A DNA stretch of 64,000 nt, from contig CAJTSE010000007.1 of NCBI GenBank assembly GCA_910578815.1, forward strand, positions 105,631 to 169,630, given 5' to 3'. Shown here piece by piece: positions 58,317-64,000 of the stretch (its first letter is position 1; every line of letters starts with the position of its first letter). The stretch is from an uncultured Acetatifactor sp. GTDB lineage: Bacteria > Bacillota > Clostridia > Lachnospirales > Lachnospiraceae. The notes under the pieces were generated by a model. The model saw only the letters and a program-made list of their open reading frames with translations. It made no database searches and was not told the origin of the DNA. The position numbers were made by a program, and so were the translations under genes.

Positions 58317-59495
58317 CTAAAAAAGAACCTCGTTAATATATTTTTGTAGTTTTTTCTGAGTCTCCTCAGTGTCCACAAAACACTTTTGAATCTTAGTATC
58401 TGCCTTGATTTCCTCTACGACGGCCTGCTCAAACAGCTCTGCACTGTTCCCCAACCCAAAATATCTTGACTTTACCCGATATTCCTTCGCTTTCTCAATC
58501 GCCTTGCGGATCGCATCATATTGTTCTTCTACATGACATATATTTCGTAATACCCTCGGATTATATCGGCCTGCCTGCCTGGAACCAATGTCTATGCACG
58601 GTACGCCGTACACACAGGCTTCTCTGATTCCCGCGCTGGAATTTCCGATAATGAAATCCGCATTCTTCAGCAATACAAGAAAGGTTTCAAACGGAAACGA
58701 TTTCTGAAAAAACAAATTCTCATACTTCCCCTCGCTCTTTACATATAAATCAATGATCGTATCCGAACCAAGATCGTTATTAGGATAAATTATAATGTAA
58801 TTTCTTTGGGAATCAAGAACAGCCTTAAATACCTCACCAAACTTCCGTTTAATATCCGTGCTTTCTGTCACCACGGGATGATATGTCAATATTCCGTATT
58901 TTTCATACGTGATACCATACTCCTGCTTTATGTCAACAAGCTCAGGTAAGTCCCCCGAAACCATTATATCAACATCCGGCGATCCTATAATATGAATCTT
59001 TTCTTCCTGTTCTCCCAGCTGTATTAGTCTTAACTTTGTCTCTTCGTTCGCCGTACAATGTATATGCGCCAACTTGGTAATCGCATGCCGAATAGAATCG
59101 TCCACAGTCCCGGTCAGCTCGCCGCCTTCTATATGGATCACCTTGATATTGTTGAGCAGTCCGACAATCGCTCCCGCAAAGGCATCCGTCCTGTCGCCAT
59201 GGATCACAATGTAATCCGGTTTTATTCCGCCCACATACTTCGAAAAGCCTAACACAACATTGGCAAGATTAACGTCCATCCTGGAATCTACAGTTTTCGG
59301 ATCTTCCACATATATGTTAGCATATCCATCTTTCTTTACTTCTTTCCATGTATTCCCGTATTGCTCCAAAAGGTGCATACCTGTCACATAGACATATACC
59401 TGAAACATATTATTATTTGATAATTGTCTCATCAGAGACTTCAGCTTACCGTAATCAGCTCTTGTCCCGGTGAGAAACACAATCTTGTGCGCCAT
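58317..59495 (-). CDS. neuC: UDP-N-acetylglucosamine 2-epimerase (hydrolysing), NeuC/LegG type
   Basis: A 392-residue enzyme releasing ManNAc (or a diacetamido analog) from UDP-sugar. Motifs: KIVFLTGTRADYGKLKSLM, DYIVIHGDRTDAFAGAI, HIEGGELTGTVDDSIRHAIT, GNSSAGIREA and IDIGSRQAGRYNP. The hydrolysing form is indicated by GELTGTVDDSIRH. It overlaps the end of neuB by 41 bases. Gives the substrate for the neuB product. Neu5Ac versus legionaminic acid cannot be decided. Confidence 0.9.
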   Translation of the reverse strand: MAHKIVFLTGTRADYGKLKSLMRQLSNNNMFQVYVYVTGMHLLEQYGNTWKEVKKDGYANIYVEDPKTVDSRMDVNLANVVLGFSKYVGGIKPDYIVIHGDRTDAFAGAIVGLLNNIKVIHIEGGELTGTVDDSIRHAITKLAHIHCTANEETKLRLIQLGEQEEKIHIIGSPDVDIMVSGDLPELVDIKQEYGITYEKYGILTYHPVVTESTDIKRKFGEVFKAVLDSQRNYIIIYPNNDLGSDTIIDLYVKSEGKYENLFFQKSFPFETFLVLLKNADFIIGNSSAGIREACVYGVPCIDIGSRQAGRYNPRVLRNICHVEEQYDAIRKAIEKAKEYRVKSRYFGLGNSAELFEQAVVEEIKADTKIQKCFVDTEETQKKLQKYINEVLF

Positions 59496-60534
59496 CTGCA
59501 ATCATCCTCTTACTTATATGCGTATCCCTGTTAATATCAACTTTTGCTGTTTTTCCTAATAGGCTTTCGTATTCTTCCGCCTTAATCTCTCCTGTCCCCG
59601 GTCTTTTTACCCATATATTTTCTGTGGAAAAGACTTCTCCACGCTTTATGGGTTTTATGCTCACAACCGTTGCAAAAGCAAAATCCATCGTGACCTGCTC
59701 TTCCGGGAGCGGTTTTTTCTCTCCTCCACGCATCTCATAAACTTCTGCCGCGGCCTGAAGTAATTCGCACAACTCATTCTGATCCATCGAACAGACAATG
59801 TCATTTCCGGCTCTGTTTTTATGGTCTGTATAGTGCCTTTCCACAATGCTTGCCCCTAATGCCATTGCTGCTATACACGCATTATTATTCAACGTGTGAT
59901 CCGAAAGTCCCACCGGTCTGTCCGGATAAGCGCTCATGATCGTCTGCATGGCCCCTAACCGCACAAATTTTGCCGGGGTAGGATACAGATTGGTAGTATG
60001 TAAAATTGCTATGGGCACATTTCTAGAGTCAAATATATCTACCGCTTTTCTTACAGACTCCATATCGTTCATTCCCGTAGATAATATTACCGGTCTGCCA
60101 AATTCAGCAATACACTTCAACAGCGGATAATTATTCATCTCGCCCGACCCAATCTTAAATGCCTTGACACCGAACTTTTCCAGACGATATGCTGCCGCCC
60201 TGGAAAATGGAGTGCTGATAAACTCCATTCCAAGACTCTCCGCATATCTCATCATTTCTTTCTCTTCGTCTTCACTCAAAGCACACGTTTTCATCACATC
60301 ATAAATCGAATCCACCGAATTACCAGGAATAACCTTCCTGGCTTCCGCTGACATCTCATCGTCGATCACATGAGTCTGATGCTTAATGATCTTAGCTCCC
60401 GCCTTATAAGCAGATTCCACCATCTGCATTGCCACGTCCAGATCTCCGCCATGATTAATCCCAATCTCAGGAATGACCAACGGTGTCCCATTCGCTTCAA
60501 CACGTATATCACCGATTTTAAAGCTCATTTTCAT
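59455..60534 (-). CDS. neuB: Nonulosonic acid synthase (NeuB family)
   Basis: A 359-residue enzyme that condenses phosphoenolpyruvate with ManNAc or a 6-deoxy analog. Landmarks: PLVIPEIGINHGGDLDVAMQ, IIKHQTH, FKIGSGEMNNYPLL, ILSTGMNDMESV, and the C-terminal SAF/antifreeze-like domain (SIKPIKRGEVFSTENIWVKR). Start overlaps the stop of the TPP enzyme gene (ATGA). No CMP-transferase (neuA) is in the window, so it is beyond the right edge or elsewhere. Confidence 0.93.
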   Translation of the reverse strand: MKMSFKIGDIRVEANGTPLVIPEIGINHGGDLDVAMQMVESAYKAGAKIIKHQTHVIDDEMSAEARKVIPGNSVDSIYDVMKTCALSEDEEKEMMRYAESLGMEFISTPFSRAAAYRLEKFGVKAFKIGSGEMNNYPLLKCIAEFGRPVILSTGMNDMESVRKAVDIFDSRNVPIAILHTTNLYPTPAKFVRLGAMQTIMSAYPDRPVGLSDHTLNNNACIAAMALGASIVERHYTDHKNRAGNDIVCSMDQNELCELLQAAAEVYEMRGGEKKPLPEEQVTMDFAFATVVSIKPIKRGEVFSTENIWVKRPGTGEIKAEEYESLLGKTAKVDINRDTHISKRMIADGAQDCVSHRDKS

Positions 60535-62324
60535 TCTCCCCTAAATATAAACTGACAATTCTTGTACTGCTCTTCTGTTAAAAATGGATATAAGTCGTCA
60601 ATGGGTGGCGACACAATATTTCCATTCTCATCTTCTTTACTTTTTACCCGTGGCTCGATCCCCTGCGAATCATCCTGAATCAGTTCACATATCGCATATC
60701 CTTTTATTTTTACAAACTCTTTTATCTTTGCCGCAATGTCGGCATTGTTTTCTATTTTCATATATGGAAATCCAAATGCTCCTGCTATTTTTTCAAAATC
60801 AGGCATACTCACTCCCGATTCTTTAGAACACCCGGATAAACGTCCGTTAAAAAAATTGGTCTGTGTCTGCCGTATTGCCTGATAACCATAGTTGTTGAAT
60901 ATTATCACCTTTACCGCCAGGCCATAATGTACAATAGTCTGAAGTTCCTGCAAATTCATCATGATACTTCCGTCACCGGTTATGCAGAAAACTTCTCCTT
61001 TCCCGGCTAAGGCCGCACCCACGGCAGCCGGCAGGTCATATCCCATTGTACCGCAGTTGGCATTTCCAAACAGCCTCTGTCCCCTTTTACGGATCCCCAT
61101 TTGAAGTACAGAAACACACGCGACGCTGTTTCCCACTACATTAATATCTGTTTCAGCCTGATTATTTTGCAATTCCTTATATAAATAATATGGATTTACG
61201 TTTTTACTTTTTTCGAATCTTGACACATAAACAGGAAAATGAGCCTTCAACTCGTTGCAATACTCTACCCAGTGCGAGATCTGAGGCGACACATCATTTC
61301 CATGTGCCAGAAAATAATCAACAGCCTCTTTTAAATCACAGTTAATAGGTAAATCAATCCTAATGATATCTTTTTTCAGTTCATTTGCGTCAACATCAAT
61401 CACAATTTTCTGGGAGGAAGGTGAAAAACTTTGATAATTAAATCCCACATGCTTAAATGTCATTCGACACCCAAACGCGATGATCAAGTCTGCATTCTGT
61501 ACAATAAAATTACCCACCCGACCGCCAAAGGATCCAAAATTACCATAATAATTTTCCGCCTCGGTTTCAAATAAGTCTGCAACACTGGTGGCTGCCAGAG
61601 TAGGTACCTTCATCAAGTCCACCATCTCTCTGAACTCATTTTCATGCCCGCACGCCCGCACAGCAGACCCCGCCAAAATAACAGGCCGTTTCGCCTCCTT
61701 AAGCATTTTCAGGGCTTCATCGAATAATCCACTGCGCCAATTATTCTTCATCGTGTTCCTATCTGGGGTATACTGTTCTAAATCTTCCGTGTCAATGACC
61801 GCCCCCTGAACATCCAACGGTATATCCAGCCAGCAGGGCCCTCTTCTTCCATCCATGGCGATATGCAATGCCTTTTGTAAAAAATAAAGAATTTTCTGCG
61901 GCTCCCTGACCATGACTGCATACTTAGTCATAGGTTTCACCGTTGGGATGATCGTATATTCCTGTTCCCCAAACTGTCTTAAATTTAACCCTGTACTTTC
62001 CACTGTAGTGGCATACCTGACCTGTCCCGATACGATCAACATTGGAATATTGTCCTGCCATCCACACAAAACACCTGTCAACGCATTTGTGCCTCCGGGA
62101 CCTGTTGTCACACAAACCGGTGCCACCTTTCCCGCAAGCCGCGCATATGCCTCCGCCGCAATGGCTGCAGCCTGCTCATGATGTGTATATGTAACCTTAA
62201 GTCCGGCTTTATTTCCAAGAGCGTCATTCAAGTACATCGCTCCACCGCCCACAACACTGAAAACCTGTCCAAGTCCATTTTCCACAAAATAATCTGCTAT
62301 AATATCCGCAACTCTTTTTTTCAC
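60531..62324 (-). CDS. Thiamine pyrophosphate enzyme of the acetolactate-synthase family
   Basis: A 597-residue enzyme with all three TPP domains: VTYTHHEQAAAIAAEAYARL with the catalytic Glu, CVTTGPGGTNALTGVLCGW, and the TPP/Mg motif GDGSIMMNLQELQTIVHYGL followed by VIIFNNYGYQAIRQ. It is not a standard IlvB (different substrate-pocket segments), and its place next to neuB suggests a role in building the nonulosonic or another sugar, as do other glycan-cluster TPP enzymes. Reaction unassigned. Confidence 0.88.
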   Translation of the reverse strand: MKKRVADIIADYFVENGLGQVFSVVGGGAMYLNDALGNKAGLKVTYTHHEQAAAIAAEAYARLAGKVAPVCVTTGPGGTNALTGVLCGWQDNIPMLIVSGQVRYATTVESTGLNLRQFGEQEYTIIPTVKPMTKYAVMVREPQKILYFLQKALHIAMDGRRGPCWLDIPLDVQGAVIDTEDLEQYTPDRNTMKNNWRSGLFDEALKMLKEAKRPVILAGSAVRACGHENEFREMVDLMKVPTLAATSVADLFETEAENYYGNFGSFGGRVGNFIVQNADLIIAFGCRMTFKHVGFNYQSFSPSSQKIVIDVDANELKKDIIRIDLPINCDLKEAVDYFLAHGNDVSPQISHWVEYCNELKAHFPVYVSRFEKSKNVNPYYLYKELQNNQAETDINVVGNSVACVSVLQMGIRKRGQRLFGNANCGTMGYDLPAAVGAALAGKGEVFCITGDGSIMMNLQELQTIVHYGLAVKVIIFNNYGYQAIRQTQTNFFNGRLSGCSKESGVSMPDFEKIAGAFGFPYMKIENNADIAAKIKEFVKIKGYAICELIQDDSQGIEPRVKSKEDENGNIVSPPIDDLYPFLTEEQYKNCQFIFRGE

Positions 62325-62404
62325 AATAATATTCCACCTTTCCTGATAAATGATATCAGCTTTGAAAATACCAGTCCACCAGAATCCGGGTTTGGACGAT
62401 ATCC

Positions 62405-64000
62405 CTATTCTTCCGCAATTTTTTTCACCGTCTCAAAGGGTATGTCCGACACTTTTTCCCAATTCTTTTCTATCTCACCAAGTTTTTCCACCGTCAACAC
62501 ACCCTTTGCTTTCAATTCCTTTAATCTTTCAATCCCCCCCAACAGCCAAGGCTGACTGGCAACGTCTCTTATTACCTGCTCTCTGTAAGGCTTATAACAA
62601 CCCGGAAGCCGCTTATTTGTTTCAATCCAATCATCCTTCCATACAGTAAAAGCAACATCTTCCCACGCAGACTCCGTATTAACATCAAATAAATTAATTC
62701 TGCCTCCTTGCAGAACACAGAGCTTAGGAATCGCCATTTCCGCAATCTTCTTCAACACCAAATAAAAATGCGGAAAGCTCTTCGCATCTTCAAGTGCTTT
62801 TAAATATGCCGCCGTATCCGAAAAGACAGAATCATATCTGTATATTGTGGTATCTATTGATGTCAGCCCAAGACTATGCTTCCAGTAAAGCGTTATTCCA
62901 TCTCCATATACATTTTTTTCCGGCTCCGAAGCATTCCCACGTACCTCCAGATACATAATATCCGGGCATTCATTAATATGCTCCCTTACCGCATCCAGCG
63001 TCTCCTGTGGCCATATTGTCCTATCCTTAGACGGCCATATATAATCATACGATTTTTCTAAGCCCTCCCCTTTGGATACCGCAATCCATTTATCCTTCAA
63101 CATCATTCCCTTCACATTCACATAATATAAATTCGTATACCCCCGGTGGATCCATGCTTCCACGATCCTCTGTGTCTCATCCCCCTCGCTGGAATCATAC
63201 CAGTATACGTCTATTCCATGAAGATAATAATTCAAGCAGGTCGCTGCCAGCACCTGGGCTACCGTACCGGGATGATTGTGCGTAAACATACACATTGCAA
63301 TGCTTGGCATATTTTCTCCGGTCGTGCTTTTCGATAGAATATCACTTTTTTTAAAAAAACACCTATGCGTAATCAGCAGACCGTTTTCATTCAAATACTC
63401 GGCATATTTGCGCGCCAGCCCTGCTTGATTATAGCTGTTGTCAAAGACGTCTCCCAGAAAAATGAGATCAAAATACCCTTTTGAACAGGGAATCGTTCCC
63501 GTTTCCGGACCGCAATGATTTACATTAAGATATTCCGGTATCAAAGGCCAAAGATTTCTGTTACCCTCTATTCCGTACACCTCCGCATTGGGGAAACGGT
63601 TTTTCAATGCCATCAGGGTCAGTCCCAAGCCGCAGCCCGCTTCCAATATTTTCAGCGGCGCCTCTTCATCGGCCTGAAGCCTGTCTACGGCATCCTTCCA
63701 GACCACCAGATATTTATTGGGGTCAAATCCCCACTTGTCTGCCAGCTTCGCCGCGTTTCTAGTATATAAATTGTTCCACTTCTGCGTATTGGAACCACCG
63801 CCTGATCCATAATGATAAATAAAACTGTTCCTGCATAAAATGACCTCATAGCCCTTTTCGCAAAGTTTGAAACCCATATCATTATCTTCATAGGTACCGG
63901 GCGAAAATATTTCATCCAGGTATCCGACTTTTTCTAATGCCTTCCTCTTAATCAGCATGGCAAATCCCACGAGATAAATCCGGTACTCATAAGGTCTTGC
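62405..64000 (-). CDS. Multidomain glycosyltransferase/methyltransferase, C-terminal part
   Basis: The frame is open to the right edge, so the N-terminus is outside; 531 residues are visible. The first part is the end of a GT2 transferase (FSPGTYEDNDMGFKLCEKGY). Then a class I methyltransferase (LKILEAGCGLGLTLMALKNR, about 115-230). The rest starts IAMCMFTHNHPGTVAQVL and looks like another GT-A fold (DVYWYDSSEGDETQRIVEAW). Such stacked enzymes are known from polysaccharide and flagellin glycosylation loci; its acceptor is unknown. Confidence 0.8.
   Translation of the reverse strand, partial: ARPYEYRIYLVGFAMLIKRKALEKVGYLDEIFSPGTYEDNDMGFKLCEKGYEVILCRNSFIYHYGSGGGSNTQKWNNLYTRNAAKLADKWGFDPNKYLVVWKDAVDRLQADEEAPLKILEAGCGLGLTLMALKNRFPNAEVYGIEGNRNLWPLIPEYLNVNHCGPETGTIPCSKGYFDLIFLGDVFDNSYNQAGLARKYAEYLNENGLLITHRCFFKKSDILSKSTTGENMPSIAMCMFTHNHPGTVAQVLAATCLNYYLHGIDVYWYDSSEGDETQRIVEAWIHRGYTNLYYVNVKGMMLKDKWIAVSKGEGLEKSYDYIWPSKDRTIWPQETLDAVREHINECPDIMYLEVRGNASEPEKNVYGDGITLYWKHSLGLTSIDTTIYRYDSVFSDTAAYLKALEDAKSFPHFYLVLKKIAEMAIPKLCVLQGGRINLFDVNTESAWEDVAFTVWKDDWIETNKRLPGCYKPYREQVIRDVASQPWLLGGIERLKELKAKGVLTVEKLGEIEKNWEKVSDIPFETVKKIAEE

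Overview
The window looks like part of the chromosome of a low-to-mid GC Firmicute, most likely a spore-forming Lachnospiraceae-type clostridium. The reasons are the F-type ATPase operon with an AtpZ/AtpI pair, spore-type wall enzymes (CwlD and a SleB-domain protein), a fermentative pyruvate formate-lyase locus, GdpP-L9-DnaB and S6-SSB-S18 gene orders, a class B sortase, and a carbohydrate ABC system with large lipoprotein binding proteins. This rests on gene content and order alone; no species is claimed.

Layout. 0-1 kb: start of an ATP synthase operon running left (atpZ, atpI, partial atpB). 1-12 kb: housekeeping and surface genes (GNAT acetyltransferase, DUF402, SleB-type hydrolase, dCMP deaminase, upp, rpiB, threonylcarbamoyl-AMP synthase, cwlD, class B sortase with its VPKTG substrate, GH18 protein). 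A seven-unit tandem array with a long palindrome sits between cwlD and the TsaC/Sua5 gene. 12-18 kb: mecA, a DUF1858 protein, a decayed binding-protein fragment, a 64-bp tandem array with a second long palindrome, then a pyruvate formate-lyase locus in which the glycyl-radical domain is a separate gene. 18-23 kb: ferredoxin, MerR regulator, dnaB-rplI-gdpP. 23-43 kb: a leftward glycan-use locus (two binding proteins, two permease pairs, DUF5696, Yip1 and beta-propeller proteins, GH30 and GH35 enzymes) with a divergent LacI regulator and operator-like palindromes. 43-45 kb: rpsF-ssb-rpsR and an Rpn-type nuclease. 45-64 kb: a leftward surface-glycan locus (RfbF/G/H, nonulosonate NeuB/NeuC, a TPP enzyme, methyltransferases, radical SAM, aldo-keto reductase, and a glycosyltransferase running off the end). 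It is interrupted at 49.7-52.7 kb by an AT-rich insert with a RelA/SpoT-domain three-gene operon and two pseudogenes.

How the genes work together. The PFL body, the separate glycyl-radical protein and PflA should together make acetyl-CoA and formate from pyruvate. The 23-43 kb locus would bind and import oligosaccharides, probably galactan-like judging from the GH30 and GH35 enzymes, using an ATPase encoded elsewhere. The 45-64 kb locus makes CDP-deoxysugars and a nonulosonic acid for a surface polymer or glycoprotein.

The most notable items are the split PFL with its extra cysteine-rich small protein, the RelA/SpoT operon with two unrecognised partners, the CBM-binding-protein fusion in the glycan locus, a short IS66-like non-autonomous element with intact 8-bp target duplication (its second copy supplies the last codons of rfbG), and several families of intergenic palindromes. 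No tRNA, rRNA or CRISPR array was recognised.
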